Below, in pieces: positions 24,916-34,176 of a DNA stretch of 64,000 nt. Under the pieces are notes generated by a model. That model ran no database searches, was not told where the DNA came from, and saw only the letters and a list, made by a program, of their open reading frames with translations. The DNA lies in assembly GCF_001557235.1 (NCBI RefSeq), contig NZ_LSJI01000093.1:1-64000 (forward strand), in the 5' to 3' direction. How positions within the stretch are numbered: the stretch's first letter is position 1; the number at the start of each line of letters is the position of its first letter. This stretch comes from Phenylobacterium sp. CCH9-H3. Lineage in GTDB: Bacteria > Pseudomonadota > Alphaproteobacteria > Caulobacterales > Caulobacteraceae. Position numbers and translations under genes: made by a program.

Positions 24916-25833
24916 GTGCTACGCCTGCTGACGCTTTGCCTCGCGTTCCTGATCCCGACCGCGGCCTGGAGCGCCGCGCCGCTGGGTTCGGCGCAGAACC
25001 CGCTGCGGGTCGTGCTCATTCCGGCGGACGGCGGCACCGAGGACGGCACCCGCGCCGACTTCCAGCCGGTGTTCAACGCCATCACCCGCACCTCCGGCCT
25101 GCACTTCACCCTGCGGGTGGGGCAGTCCTACAACGCCGTGGTCGAGACGATGTGCAACGGCGGCGCCGACGTCGCCTTCTTCGGGCCGGTCGCCTATGTC
25201 CAGGCGCGCCGCCGCGGCTGCGCCGAACTGCTGGCAGTCTCGGTGGAGAACGGCCGCTCGACCTATTACGCGGGCCTGTTCACCAGGGCGAAGGGCCCGG
25301 TGCGCCGGCTGTCGGACGTCAAGGGGCGGCGCGTGGCCTTCGGCGACCTCAACTCCGCCTCCTCGTTCATCGCGCCGATGGCGATGCTCCTGGACGCTGG
25401 CATCGACCCGGTCCGCGACCTTGGCGCCGTGCGCCTGACGGGCAGTCACGCCAACAGCCTGGCCGCCCTGATGCAGGGACAGGCCGACGCCGCGGCGCTG
25501 TCGTTCGACTCGTTCGAGAAGGCGGTGAACCAGGGCGTGGTGTCCGGCCGCGAGGTGAGCGTCCTTGCCCGCAGCGCGCCCATCCCCAACCCCCCGCTGG
25601 GCATGAGCACCCGCCTGCCGCCGACCATGAAGGCGCGGCTGAAGCGGGCCTTCGCGACGGTCTCCAAGGCGCCTGGGGTCACGCCGGATATGATCCGCGG
25701 CTACGGCGGCAAGCGGGTGGACGGCTACGACACCGCGTTTCCGGAGCGGAGCTACGCCGCCGCCGCCGCCATGCTGGCGCGCGTCGACGATCCGCTGAAG
25801 GCGGCGATCCTGAAGAAGGCGGCCGCCCGATGA
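24916..25833 (+). CDS. phnD: PhnD-type periplasmic binding protein of a phosphonate/phosphate-ester importer
   Basis: 305 residues. GTG 24916 is preferred because GGAGG lies 7-8 bases upstream and it opens a signal peptide (VLRLLTLCLAFLIPTAAWSA). The PhnD family blocks are PLRVVLIPADGGTEDGTRADFQPVFNA, CNGGADVAFFGPVAYVQA and RRVAFGDLNSASSFIAPM, the last containing the ligand-binding Ser/Thr cluster. It delivers phosphonates, or in some relatives phosphite or phosphate esters, to the PhnCE transporter. Its stop overlaps the phnC start (ATGA). No C-P lyase genes occur in the window, so the true ligand is open. Confidence 0.88.
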   Translation: MLRLLTLCLAFLIPTAAWSAAPLGSAQNPLRVVLIPADGGTEDGTRADFQPVFNAITRTSGLHFTLRVGQSYNAVVETMCNGGADVAFFGPVAYVQARRRGCAELLAVSVENGRSTYYAGLFTRAKGPVRRLSDVKGRRVAFGDLNSASSFIAPMAMLLDAGIDPVRDLGAVRLTGSHANSLAALMQGQADAAALSFDSFEKAVNQGVVSGREVSVLARSAPIPNPPLGMSTRLPPTMKARLKRAFATVSKAPGVTPDMIRGYGGKRVDGYDTAFPERSYAAAAAMLARVDDPLKAAILKKAAAR

Positions 25834-26591
25834 GCGCCGAGCCGCACATCGCCTTCGAAGGCGCCTCCAAGCGGTTCGCGGATGGGACCCTGGCGCTGGA
25901 CGACGTCACCTTCGGCGTTCCGCGCGGCCAGGTCTGCGCGCTTGTGGGGCCGTCGGGCAGCGGGAAATCGACACTGCTGCGCGCCGTGAACGGGCTGACC
26001 GAGCTCACCGGCGGAGCCGTGCGGGTCGATGGAACGCCCGTCGACGCGGCCCACCTCTCCCAGATCCGGCGCAAGGTGGGCATGGTCCACCAACACTACG
26101 GCCTCGTGGACCGCGCCAGCGTCGCCGAGAACATGATCGCCGGTGCGATCGCCGAGATCGCCACCTGGCGTGCGCTGCTCGGCCTCTATCCGACCGCCTA
26201 CCGGGCCAAGGCCTGCACGCTGCTGGCCGAGGTGGGGCTTTCGCCCGAGCACCTGACCCGGCGGGTGTCCGAGCTGTCGGGGGGGCAGCGCCAGCGAGTC
26301 GGCATCGCCCGCGCCCTGATGCTGGACCCCGAGATTCTGGTCGCGGACGAGCCGGTGGCCAGCCTGGATCCCCGGGTGAGCGTCGAGGTGCTGGACCTGA
26401 TGCGCCGCGAGGCGCAGGCGCGGGGCGCGAGCGTCCTGTGCAGCCTGCACCAGGTGGATCTGGCGCGGCGTTTCGCTGATCGCATCGTGGCCCTGCGCGC
26501 CGGCCGCCTGATGTTCGACGGTCCGGCCGCCGCCTTCGACGAGGCCGCGGCGCTGTCGATCTACGGCTCGGCCGCGGAGGCGGCGCGATGA
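25830..26591 (+). CDS. phnC: PhnC-type ABC transporter ATPase
   Basis: 253 residues. Walker A is GPSGSGKST, the signature is LSGGQRQRVGIARAL, and Walker B is ILVADEPVASLDP. The order and the segment IRRKVGMVHQHYGLVDRASV resemble PhnC. It overlaps phnD by 4 bases and phnE by 4 bases, so the three are translationally coupled. It energises uptake at the inner membrane. Confidence 0.9.
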   Translation: MSAEPHIAFEGASKRFADGTLALDDVTFGVPRGQVCALVGPSGSGKSTLLRAVNGLTELTGGAVRVDGTPVDAAHLSQIRRKVGMVHQHYGLVDRASVAENMIAGAIAEIATWRALLGLYPTAYRAKACTLLAEVGLSPEHLTRRVSELSGGQRQRVGIARALMLDPEILVADEPVASLDPRVSVEVLDLMRREAQARGASVLCSLHQVDLARRFADRIVALRAGRLMFDGPAAAFDEAAALSIYGSAAEAAR

Positions 26592-27604
26592 GCCTGGCGC
26601 GCGATTCTGCGGCCACGCCGGCGCCCGCCTGGCGCTTCCCGCGAGCCCTGCGTCCCCGCGTCGTGGCCGGCTGGCTTCTGCTGGTGGTCGCAATCCTGGC
26701 GTCTGCGCCGAGCGTCGAGGCGGGCCGGATGCTCCGGATGACGGGCGAGGCCATCGCGGCGTTGGCTACCGGCGGGACGTCGCAGGTCGTGGACGGCCTC
26801 GGCGCCATCGGCCGCCAGATGATCCCGCTGCAGATCTCGGAACGCCGCGAGGTCTCGCGGATCGAGGGCTTCGACCGCGACCGCCTGCCGCTCTTCTCGC
26901 GCATCGAGGTCGTCGACACCCGCACCGAGCGCCTGGATCCCGAGACGTTCCAGATGCGCGCGGTGGTCGAGCGCACTGAATACCTGGTGGAGCCGGTGGG
27001 CTACCTCGTCCGCGTCGGCGTCAAGCTCTGGGAGACCTTGATGATCGCGTTCTGGGGCACGCTGCTGGCGGTGCTCATGAGCGCCCCCCTGGCCTTCCTG
27101 TCGGCCCGGAACCTGACGCCGCACGTCTGGGTCTACGGCGGCGCGCGGGCCTTGGTCAGCCTGCTTCGCGCGGTGCCCGAGCTGGTCAGCGCGCTGTTCC
27201 TCGTCGTCGCCTACGGCTTCGGTCCGGTGGCGGGCGTCCTGGCCCTGGCGCTCCATGGCGCGGGTTTTCTCGGCAAGTTCTACGCCGAGGATGTCGAGGC
27301 GGCAGACCCCAAGCCGCAGGAAGCCCTGGCGGCCACCGGCGCGAACCGGCTGAAGGTGCTGCGCTTCGCGATCCTGCCGCAGGTGCTGCCGCAATACATC
27401 GGCTACACCCTCTACGTCCTCGACCGGAACTTCCGCATGGCCACGGTCGTCGGTCTGGTGGGGGCCGGGGGCATCGGCCAGGAGTTGAAGGGCCGGTTCG
27501 ACATGTACAACTACCATCATGTCGGCACGATCCTGGTGGCCATGTTCGCGGCTGTGTTCCTGATCGATCAGGTCTCGGCCCGCCTGCGCAGGGCTCACTT
27601 CTAG
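26588..27604 (+). CDS. phnE: PhnE-type ABC transporter permease with long periplasmic insert
   Basis: 338 residues, against about 260-280 for short PhnE forms. Helix 1 (residues ~25-45) is followed by a ~90-residue polar segment (LPLFSRIEVVDTRTERLDPE...VVERTEYLVEPVGYL) and then five or six helices. The permease EAA loop is EALAATGANRLKVLRFAILPQ. The insert resembles that of one described PhnE subtype (from memory). A single PhnE is present, so the transporter would be a homodimeric channel. Confidence 0.88.
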   Translation: MSLARDSAATPAPAWRFPRALRPRVVAGWLLLVVAILASAPSVEAGRMLRMTGEAIAALATGGTSQVVDGLGAIGRQMIPLQISERREVSRIEGFDRDRLPLFSRIEVVDTRTERLDPETFQMRAVVERTEYLVEPVGYLVRVGVKLWETLMIAFWGTLLAVLMSAPLAFLSARNLTPHVWVYGGARALVSLLRAVPELVSALFLVVAYGFGPVAGVLALALHGAGFLGKFYAEDVEAADPKPQEALAATGANRLKVLRFAILPQVLPQYIGYTLYVLDRNFRMATVVGLVGAGGIGQELKGRFDMYNYHHVGTILVAMFAAVFLIDQVSARLRRAHF

Positions 27605-27648
27605 CCGCCGCGACAATCTCATCATGATGTCGCTCGTGGAATGAAGAA

Positions 27649-27688
27649 TATTCACTAGCTCGTCATGGACGCCTCACGTGAGCGTCAC
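27649..27688 (+). promoter_or_regulatory. Array of four Pho-box-like half-sites before the phospholipase gene
   Basis: Half-sites TATTCAC (27649), TCGTCAT (27660), GCCTCAC (27671) and GCGTCAC (27682) repeat every 11 bases, the spacing of PhoB repeats. The first two with their flank (GAATATTCACTA) are nearly identical to the element before the TBDR gene at 29991. The array ends 47 bases before the start codon. Confidence 0.6.
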
Positions 27689-27734
27689 GGCCAGACGTCA
27701 CCTTGCCCTCCAGATCAAGCGATGGGGGTCAGTG

Positions 27735-29843
27735 ATGGACGAGACGAACCGGCGGACATTCCTCAGGCTCGCGACGGGCGCGGCGGCCGGCGGGGCGGCG
27801 ATCGCCGCGATGCCGGTGGCGATCCAGCGGGCGCTGGCCCTTCCGGCGCGGCAGGTGTCCGGTACGATCCAGGACGTGAAGCACGTGGTGATCCTGATGC
27901 AGGAGAACCGGTCCTTCGATCACTACTTCGGGACCCTGCGCGGCGTGCGCGGTTTCGGCGACCGGCATCCCATTCCCCTCGTCGGCGGGCGCAACGTCTG
28001 GCGGCAGTCGGACGGCAAGCGCGAACTGCCGCCGTTCCACCTCGACACCAGCAAGACCGACGCTCTGCGCGTGCCGGGCACGCCTCACTCCTACGCCGAC
28101 GCCCAGGCCGCCTGGGGGCAGGGCAAGATCGAGGAGTGGCCGCGGTTCAAGACGGCCTATTCGATGGGCTACTACCGCCGGGAGGACATCCCCTTCCAGT
28201 TCGCCTTGGCCGAGGCGTTCACGATCTGCGACGCCTACCACTGCTCGGTGACGGCCGGGACGGACCCCAACCGCATCGTCTTCTGGTCGGGATCGAGCTC
28301 GGACCCGGAGCTGCGCGCCAAGGGCGTCGACTGCACGGACGACCATGCCGAACCCGACAACTGGCGTTGCTGGGTCAAGGGCGCCCTGCCGGAGCCGGGC
28401 TACACCTACGCGGGCAACAGCCTGAAGTGGGACACCATCCCGGACGTCCTGGAGAAGGCCGGCGTTTCATGGCGGATCTACCAGGACCCCAACAACAACT
28501 GGACCGGCGCCATGCACGGCGGCCTGGCGTTCGAGAGCTTCCGGACCTGCAAGCCGGGCTCGCCGCTCTACGAGAAGGGCATGAGCCACTGGTCGCTGGA
28601 ACAGCTGGCGCGCGACGTGAAGGAGGGGACGCTGCCCGCGGTGAGCTGGGTGCTTCCATCCCCGCCCTATTCCGAACATCCGAGCGCCTCGACGCCGGTG
28701 CAGGGCGCCGAGTTCACCGCCCGGGTCCTGGAGGCCCTGACCGCCAATCCCGACGTCTGGGGCAAGACCGTCTTCTTTCTCACCTTCGACGAGAACGACG
28801 GCCAGTTCGACCACCTGCCGCCGCCGGCGCCGCCGTCCTACGACGCCGAGGGCCGGCTCGCGGGGAAGTCCACTCTGGACCTGCGCGGGCACTATTTCTC
28901 GGACCCCCAACGCAAGCACATCGACGCGCGTGACACGCAGAGCGGCCTCGTCCGCCCGTTCGGCCTCGGGCCGCGGGTGCCGATGTACGTGGTCTCGCCC
29001 TGGAGCAAGGGCGGCTGGGTCAGCTCCGAGACCTTCGACCACACGTCGGTGGGCCAGTTCCTGGAGACGCGGTTCGGGGTCACGGTGCCGGGGATCAGCC
29101 CGTGGCACCGGGCGGTCTGCGGCGATCTCACCTCCGCCTTCGATTTCGCCAAGCCGAACGATCCGGTGTTCCCGGATCTGCCGGACGTCAGCGGCGCCTC
29201 GGCGGTGGTGCTGCAACACATCCAACGGCCGCGCATCATGCCGCCGGAGCAACCCCAGCCGGTGCGGGCGGAAACGGGTGTGCGGCCCTCGCGCGCCTTG
29301 CCCTACGTGCTCAACGTCAAGTCGGAGGTCGTGGCCGGCGAGGTGCGGCTCGAGTTCCGTAATGGGGGCAAGGCCGGCGCCGTGTTCCACGTCTACGACC
29401 GCCTGCATCTCGACCGCATCCCGCGGCGCTATACCGTCGAGGCCGGCAAGACGGTCTCGGACGTCTGGGCGACGGCGGGCGACGGCGGCCGCTACGACCT
29501 TTCGGTCTTCAGCCACAACGGCTTCCGCCGGGACGTGCAGGGCGAGACCGGCGGCGCGCTGGAGATCGAGGTGCGGTACCGCCCGCAGGCGCGCGAGGTG
29601 GAGCTGGAGATCCGCAACGGCTCGACCGAGGCCCAGGCGGCCGTGATCCGCCACAACGCCTACGGCGAGGCGGGCGGCGAGGTGCGCGTGCCGCCCGGGG
29701 GCCGTTCGACGCGGAAGTGGTCGGTGGCCGACGCGGGCGACTGGTACGACGTCAGCGTCACCGCGCCCGGCGTGACCCGCCGCGCGGCCGGCCGGATGGA
29801 GACCGGCGCGCACGGGATCAGCGACCCCGCCATGGGCGCCTAG
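27735..29843 (+). CDS. Tat-exported phospholipase C (phosphocholine-type)
   Basis: 702 residues. ATG 27735, with GGGGGT upstream, opens a Tat signal (TNRRTFLRLATGAAAGGAAI). The phosphoesterase domain carries the family block HVVILMQENRSFDHYFGTLR and, further on, FLTFDENDGQFDH. Two C-terminal DUF756-type domains follow (PYVLNVKSEVVAGEVRLEFR and EVELEIRNGSTEAQ). The enzyme family cleaves phosphatidylcholine or sphingomyelin to release phosphocholine in the periplasm or outside. With the Pho-box array upstream it looks like a phosphate-starvation enzyme feeding the neighbouring receptor and importer. A strong hairpin follows. Confidence 0.92.
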   Translation: MDETNRRTFLRLATGAAAGGAAIAAMPVAIQRALALPARQVSGTIQDVKHVVILMQENRSFDHYFGTLRGVRGFGDRHPIPLVGGRNVWRQSDGKRELPPFHLDTSKTDALRVPGTPHSYADAQAAWGQGKIEEWPRFKTAYSMGYYRREDIPFQFALAEAFTICDAYHCSVTAGTDPNRIVFWSGSSSDPELRAKGVDCTDDHAEPDNWRCWVKGALPEPGYTYAGNSLKWDTIPDVLEKAGVSWRIYQDPNNNWTGAMHGGLAFESFRTCKPGSPLYEKGMSHWSLEQLARDVKEGTLPAVSWVLPSPPYSEHPSASTPVQGAEFTARVLEALTANPDVWGKTVFFLTFDENDGQFDHLPPPAPPSYDAEGRLAGKSTLDLRGHYFSDPQRKHIDARDTQSGLVRPFGLGPRVPMYVVSPWSKGGWVSSETFDHTSVGQFLETRFGVTVPGISPWHRAVCGDLTSAFDFAKPNDPVFPDLPDVSGASAVVLQHIQRPRIMPPEQPQPVRAETGVRPSRALPYVLNVKSEVVAGEVRLEFRNGGKAGAVFHVYDRLHLDRIPRRYTVEAGKTVSDVWATAGDGGRYDLSVFSHNGFRRDVQGETGGALEIEVRYRPQAREVELEIRNGSTEAQAAVIRHNAYGEAGGEVRVPPGGRSTRKWSVADAGDWYDVSVTAPGVTRRAAGRMETGAHGISDPAMGA

Positions 29844-29886
29844 GATCGGCGGATCGACGGCGACGCGCCCTCAATGAGGAACGCTC

Positions 29887-29915
29887 AGGCGCGGCCGCGA
29901 CCGGCGGCCGCGCCT
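29887..29915 (+). terminator. Hairpin after the phospholipase gene
   Basis: AGGCGCGGCCGC and GCGGCCGCGCCT form a perfect 12-bp stem with a 5-base loop, 44 bases after the stop. There is no T-run. It separates the phospholipase transcript from the TBDR promoter. Confidence 0.5.
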
Positions 29916-29981
29916 GCTGACGCATGTCCGGAATGGCTGGATACGGACGGTGCGCAAAGTTCATTTTGATGATCAAAAACG

Positions 29982-30008
29982 AATGAGAAATATTCACTAC
30001 ACCGTCAC
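29982..30008 (+). promoter_or_regulatory. Pho-box-like element before the organophosphorus TBDR
   Basis: TATTCAC (29991-29997) and CCGTCAC (30002-30008) are two half-sites at 11-base spacing, preceded by AATGAGAAA. The same context (AATGA-GAATATTCACTA) precedes the phospholipase gene at 27641, so the two genes probably respond to one regulator. Confidence 0.6.
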
Positions 30009-30102
30009 GAGACGCCCCTACTGATCCCAGCCCGACGGGAGGCCGAACGGGCCGCCCGCACCGAACGCGAGCCTCGCTCGCATGACCGGGGGATGGGTTG
30101 TC

Positions 30103-32322
30103 ATGAAGAAGAGACACACGCCGACAGCTGCGGCCTTCGCCGCTACGCTTCTGGCCGGGTGCGCGGCGCCGGCGCTGGCCTGGGCCGCCGAGGCCGCCGG
30201 AGATGCCGACGGCACCAGCGTCAGCGAACTGCTGGTGAAGGGCAAGCGCGCCGAGCTGGGCTCGGTGAAGGCGGTCGAGGCCGTGGAGTACGGCAACTCC
30301 GTCCAGGTCGTGACCGCCGCGGACGTGGCCAAGAGCGGCGCGCTGAACTTCGCCGAACTGGCCCAGTTCCTCGTGAAGGGCGTGAACGTCGGCTACTCCC
30401 CCGACGAAGGCGAATACACGATCCGCCTGGATGGCGGCGGCGACCGCGACACCCTGGTCGTCCGCGACGGGGTGCCGCTGTACGACCGCGGCCCGGCGCT
30501 GGAGGACATCTGGGGCTCCACCACCATCGATCCGCACATGATCGAGCGCGTGGAGGTTTTCCGGGGCGGCAACAGCCTGTTCTTCGGCAGCAACGGCGGC
30601 ATCGGCGTCGTCAGCCTCGTCACCAAGAAGCCGGACGGCACGCGCAAGGGAGAGCTTGGCGTCAGCTACGGCTCGTTCGAGTCACGTGAGATCTGGGGCA
30701 ACTACTCGTTCCCGCTGGACGCCGACGGCCGCCACAGCGTGATGTTCTACGGCTCGATGCAGGCCACCGACGGGCCGCGGATCTTCAATCCCGACGACTT
30801 CGTGGACAACGTCCGCGCGGCCGGCGGCGTGCAGGAATACCCGCTCAACCGCAATGAAGTGGGGGTGAAGTACCTCTGGAAGATCGACGAGAGCACCGAG
30901 TTCCGGCTGAACGGCGAATACACGGAATCACAGTTCCAGGACGCCTTCCCGGACCGCGAGGTCCACTCGCCCAACACGGTCCGCTATCCCATCGTCGACG
31001 CCTCGCTGGAAAAGCGCTGGTCGCCGATGCTCTTCACCGAGGTGAACGCCTACTACAGCAACCCCAAGCTCTGGAACACCGAGCTCTACCCCGACATCTG
31101 CCTGGTCCAGGCCGGCTGCATCAACCCGGCCACCAACACCCGCGTCGCCTTCGGCGAGTGGTCGGGCAAGGTGTTCGCCAACGGCGCCAACCGGGGCTTC
31201 GGCTCCACCAACCAGCGTCGCGCCGGCTTCAAGGAATACGGCCTGACGGTCCGCAACACCGTCAACCTGGGCGAGTACATCGAGTTCGTCGCCGGCGGCC
31301 AGATCGTCCGCTACCAGGATGACTCCGCGGCCGAGTATCCGGTCGACGACGATCCGGCGACCACCACGGGCGTGTTCATCGACGCGCGGCCGAAACTGCC
31401 CTTCAGCCCCGACACCGCGATCTCGCTCGCGGTGCGCACCGATTTCCTTCCCGGGTCCGAGAAGCGGACGATCTGGAAGTTTGGCGTGCGCCAGCCGCTG
31501 CCCTACGGGTTCTACGTCCGGGCGAACGGCGGCACCTCGTACAGCCTGCCCCGGATCACCGAACTGCGGAACGAGAGCTCGACCGTCGTCGGCAACCCGA
31601 ACCTGCAGACCGAGGAAACGGAGACCTACAACGGCGGCTTCGGCTACGAGCGTCGCTTCGACAGCTTTGCTGTGTCGGCGGAAGTGGGCGGCTTCAAAAC
31701 CGAGATCAAGAACCGCATCCGCACCACCACCGACTTCCCGGTCCCCGCCAGCAACGGCTTCCCGGCGCGCAATACCTACTACAACGACCCCGCCGTCACC
31801 GAGATCGTAGGCGTCACCGCCGATGTGAACCTTACCGTCGGTCAGAGCTGGCGGCTGAACCTTGGCTACACGGCCCAGGATGCGGCGGCCAAGACGGGGG
31901 TGCTCAAGGGCGAGCAGATCAGCGAGACGCCGGCCTGGTTCATCAACGGCATCCTGGAATGGACCTCGCCCGACCGCCGGCTCAACGTCGCCATCATGCC
32001 GCGTCTTCAGGGCTCGGAGTTCGCCAGCGGCGGCCTGACGATCAATGGTCGCCCGCAGATCCGGAAGAACTTCGGTAAGTACACGGTCACCAACGCCACC
32101 GTGAACTACTTCCTGGGCGACGACATGCAGTACCAGCTGCAGTTCCGCGTCGTGAACGTATTCAACGAAAAATACGCGGAACGCTACGGGTTCGGGAACC
32201 AGCTCTACGGCTCGGCCTTCAATCGCGGCGAGTATACGAACCGCGACCCCAGGTACTTCTTCGGCTACCCGTTCGAAGGCAAGCCCCGCGCCTTCTACGG
32301 CACCTTCACGGCCCGCTTCTAG
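30103..32322 (+). CDS. TonB-dependent receptor of the organophosphorus cluster
   Basis: 739 residues from ATG 30103, which opens a signal peptide (HTPTAAAFAATLLAGCAAPA); an in-frame ATG at 30082 is possible. The plug includes VSELLVKGKRAELGSVKAVE, then a regular plug with IRLDGGGDRDTLVVRDGVPL and RVEVFRGGNSLFFGSNGGIG. The barrel ends in AFYGTFTARF. It is shorter than the other TBDRs here. Its promoter shares Pho-like half-sites with the phospholipase gene, so a phosphate ester or phosphonate complex is the best guess for the ligand. A classical terminator follows. Confidence 0.9.
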   Translation: MKKRHTPTAAAFAATLLAGCAAPALAWAAEAAGDADGTSVSELLVKGKRAELGSVKAVEAVEYGNSVQVVTAADVAKSGALNFAELAQFLVKGVNVGYSPDEGEYTIRLDGGGDRDTLVVRDGVPLYDRGPALEDIWGSTTIDPHMIERVEVFRGGNSLFFGSNGGIGVVSLVTKKPDGTRKGELGVSYGSFESREIWGNYSFPLDADGRHSVMFYGSMQATDGPRIFNPDDFVDNVRAAGGVQEYPLNRNEVGVKYLWKIDESTEFRLNGEYTESQFQDAFPDREVHSPNTVRYPIVDASLEKRWSPMLFTEVNAYYSNPKLWNTELYPDICLVQAGCINPATNTRVAFGEWSGKVFANGANRGFGSTNQRRAGFKEYGLTVRNTVNLGEYIEFVAGGQIVRYQDDSAAEYPVDDDPATTTGVFIDARPKLPFSPDTAISLAVRTDFLPGSEKRTIWKFGVRQPLPYGFYVRANGGTSYSLPRITELRNESSTVVGNPNLQTEETETYNGGFGYERRFDSFAVSAEVGGFKTEIKNRIRTTTDFPVPASNGFPARNTYYNDPAVTEIVGVTADVNLTVGQSWRLNLGYTAQDAAAKTGVLKGEQISETPAWFINGILEWTSPDRRLNVAIMPRLQGSEFASGGLTINGRPQIRKNFGKYTVTNATVNYFLGDDMQYQLQFRVVNVFNEKYAERYGFGNQLYGSAFNRGEYTNRDPRYFFGYPFEGKPRAFYGTFTARF

Positions 32323-32333
32323 GCCGGCTGTCG

Positions 32334-32398
32334 CCGCCGCGCGCGCCCGGAGCTGCGTCCCCTCCGCAGGCCCGGACCGCGCGCGGCGGTTCATTTTT
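32334..32398 (+). terminator. Rho-independent terminator after the TBDR
   Basis: CCGCCGCGCGCG (32334-32345) pairs perfectly with CGCGCGCGGCGG (32378-32389), and TTCATTTTT follows. It is the clearest terminator in the window and closes the receptor transcript. Confidence 0.8.
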
Positions 32399-32478
32399 CA
32401 ATCTCGCCGCCCACGCCGCAGCGGGCGCGCGTCGAACCCATCAGCGCCGGCCGGTCCCGGCGCGCGGAGTCCATTCTC

Positions 32479-33267
32479 TTGAATCGTCACGACATTCGGG
32501 CGACGCCGTGGGCGGCCGCCATCGAGGACGCCGTGGAGGCGCGCCGGGCCATCGCCGACGCCAAGGCGCTGCTTTTCGACTGGGACGGGTGCGCGGCCAT
32601 CGCCGACCGACCCCAGGCCGCCGCGGTCGCGCTCATGGCGGCCCGGCCGGAGCGTTTCGCCATCGTCTCCAACAACACCAGCCACGGGCGAGGCTTCTTC
32701 TCCGACCGGCTGCGGGCCAACGGAATCCACGCCCCGCCGGAGCGCGTGATCCTGGCCGGGATCGAGACCCTGCTCCGGGCCCGCCAGCTCGCCCCCGAAC
32801 GGACGCTGCTCCTGGCCGCCCCGCGCATGGAGGAGGCGGCCCGCCGGATGGGCCTGGAACTCGTCACCGACGAGCCGGACCTCGTGGTCCTGCTCCGCGA
32901 CACCCGCTTTTCCTATGCCAAGCTGACCCAGGCGGTGAACGCCGTGCGGCGCGGGGCGCGCCTGCTGGTCGGCAACCCGGACCGGAGCCACCCCTCCGCG
33001 GAGGGCCGCGTGATGCCGGAGACCGGCTCGCTGCTGGCTGCCATCCTCGCCGGCGCCGGCCCCGGCGCCGAGCCGTTCGAAGTCGTGGGCAAGCCTCACC
33101 CGACCCTGTTCCTGCGGGCCTGCGAGGCGCTTGGCGTCCAGCCGGAGGACGCCGTGATGATCGGCGACAACCCCGAGACCGACGTGGCGGGCGCGGCCCC
33201 GCTGGGCCTTCGCTGCATCCTCGTCGACGGTCCGGGGGAGCTGACCCTGGAAGACCTGGCCGGGTGA
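32479..33267 (+). CDS. HAD-family phosphatase (NagD/AraL type IIA)
   Basis: 262 residues from a TTG start with GGAG about 9 bases upstream; the start is uncertain. Motif I is LLFDWDGC with the nucleophilic Asp, motif II is the Ser/Thr of AIVSNNTSHG, the Lys is in VVGKPHPTLFLRAC, and motif IV is MIGDNPETDVAGA. The type IIA cap fits between motifs II and III. Such enzymes dephosphorylate small sugar or glycerol phosphates. Next to the Pho-regulated genes it could release phosphate from an imported ester. It is convergent with the RpiR gene. Confidence 0.85.
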   Translation: MNRHDIRATPWAAAIEDAVEARRAIADAKALLFDWDGCAAIADRPQAAAVALMAARPERFAIVSNNTSHGRGFFSDRLRANGIHAPPERVILAGIETLLRARQLAPERTLLLAAPRMEEAARRMGLELVTDEPDLVVLLRDTRFSYAKLTQAVNAVRRGARLLVGNPDRSHPSAEGRVMPETGSLLAAILAGAGPGAEPFEVVGKPHPTLFLRACEALGVQPEDAVMIGDNPETDVAGAAPLGLRCILVDGPGELTLEDLAG

Positions 33268-33273
33268 GGGGCT

Positions 33274-34176
33274 TCAGAACCGCTTGCTGGAGAGGGTGTC
33301 GAAGGTGCTGCGCAGGGTCTCCGTCGCCCGGTCGTGATCGGCGAGCGCCAGGGCGGCGATCAGGGCGTCCAGGACGCAAAGCTGGGCGATCCGGCTCATC
33401 ATCGCTTCGGTGCGGAAGCGGGTCTCGCGGGCCATGGTGAAGAGCACGACGTCCGCGTGGGCCTGGATGGGCGAGCGTGCATAGTTGGTGATCACCACGG
33501 TCCGCGCGCCCGCGGCCTTGGCGAGCTTGGTCGACATCACCGTCTCGTGGGTGGCGCCTGAGTGGGAGATCGTCAGCACGGCGACGCCGGGGTCCGTTCG
33601 CGAGGCGCTGATCGCCTGGATGTGGCTGTCGGTGACCGCCTTGGCGTCCAGGCCGATGCGCAGCATGCGGTAGTGCGCGTCGTCGGCGATCGGGGCCGAG
33701 GATCCGATGCCGTAGACCTCGATCCGGCGCGCGGTGCGCAGCGTCTCGACCGCCTTGGCCAGGGCCGTGTGATCCAGGACCGAGAGCGTGTCCTGCAGCG
33801 CCTGGATGCCCGAGTGGAAGATCTTGCGGCACACGACCGCCGTATCGTCGCCGATCTCCAGATCCTCGTGGATGAACTGGACCGGCCGCACGATCTCCTG
33901 CGCCAGGCTGAGCTTGAGCTGCTGGAAACCTGACAGCCCCAGCCGCTGGCAGAAGTTGATCACGCTGCCCTCGGACGCCTGGGTTTCCTCTGACAGCTCG
34001 GTGACCGACATCTTGAGGACGTCGTCGGGGCGCTCGAGTACGTAGTCGGCGATGCGCCTGGCTCCGGGGGCGAGGGTCTCCAGCACCGCCCTTATGCGGC
34101 CGAGGGCGTTGTCGACCGGCGCAAGGTCCGAGGCGCGCGCCCGTGCGGTCGGCTTCGGGGCGGCTTGATCCGGCAT
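33274..34176 (-). CDS. RpiR family regulator with SIS domain
   Basis: 300 residues. ATG 34176 is chosen because AGGG lies at good distance. The N-terminal helix-turn-helix is RIADYVLERPDDVLKMSVTELSEETQASEGSVINFCQRLG. The C-terminal SIS domain (GIGSSAPIADDAHYRM ... ISHSGATHETV) binds phosphorylated sugars in this family. It follows the MHS permease gene on the same strand after 150 bases. It probably senses a phosphosugar and controls that permease or the facing HAD gene. Confidence 0.9.
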   Translation of the reverse strand: MPDQAAPKPTARARASDLAPVDNALGRIRAVLETLAPGARRIADYVLERPDDVLKMSVTELSEETQASEGSVINFCQRLGLSGFQQLKLSLAQEIVRPVQFIHEDLEIGDDTAVVCRKIFHSGIQALQDTLSVLDHTALAKAVETLRTARRIEVYGIGSSAPIADDAHYRMLRIGLDAKAVTDSHIQAISASRTDPGVAVLTISHSGATHETVMSTKLAKAAGARTVVITNYARSPIQAHADVVLFTMARETRFRTEAMMSRIAQLCVLDALIAALALADHDRATETLRSTFDTLSSKRF

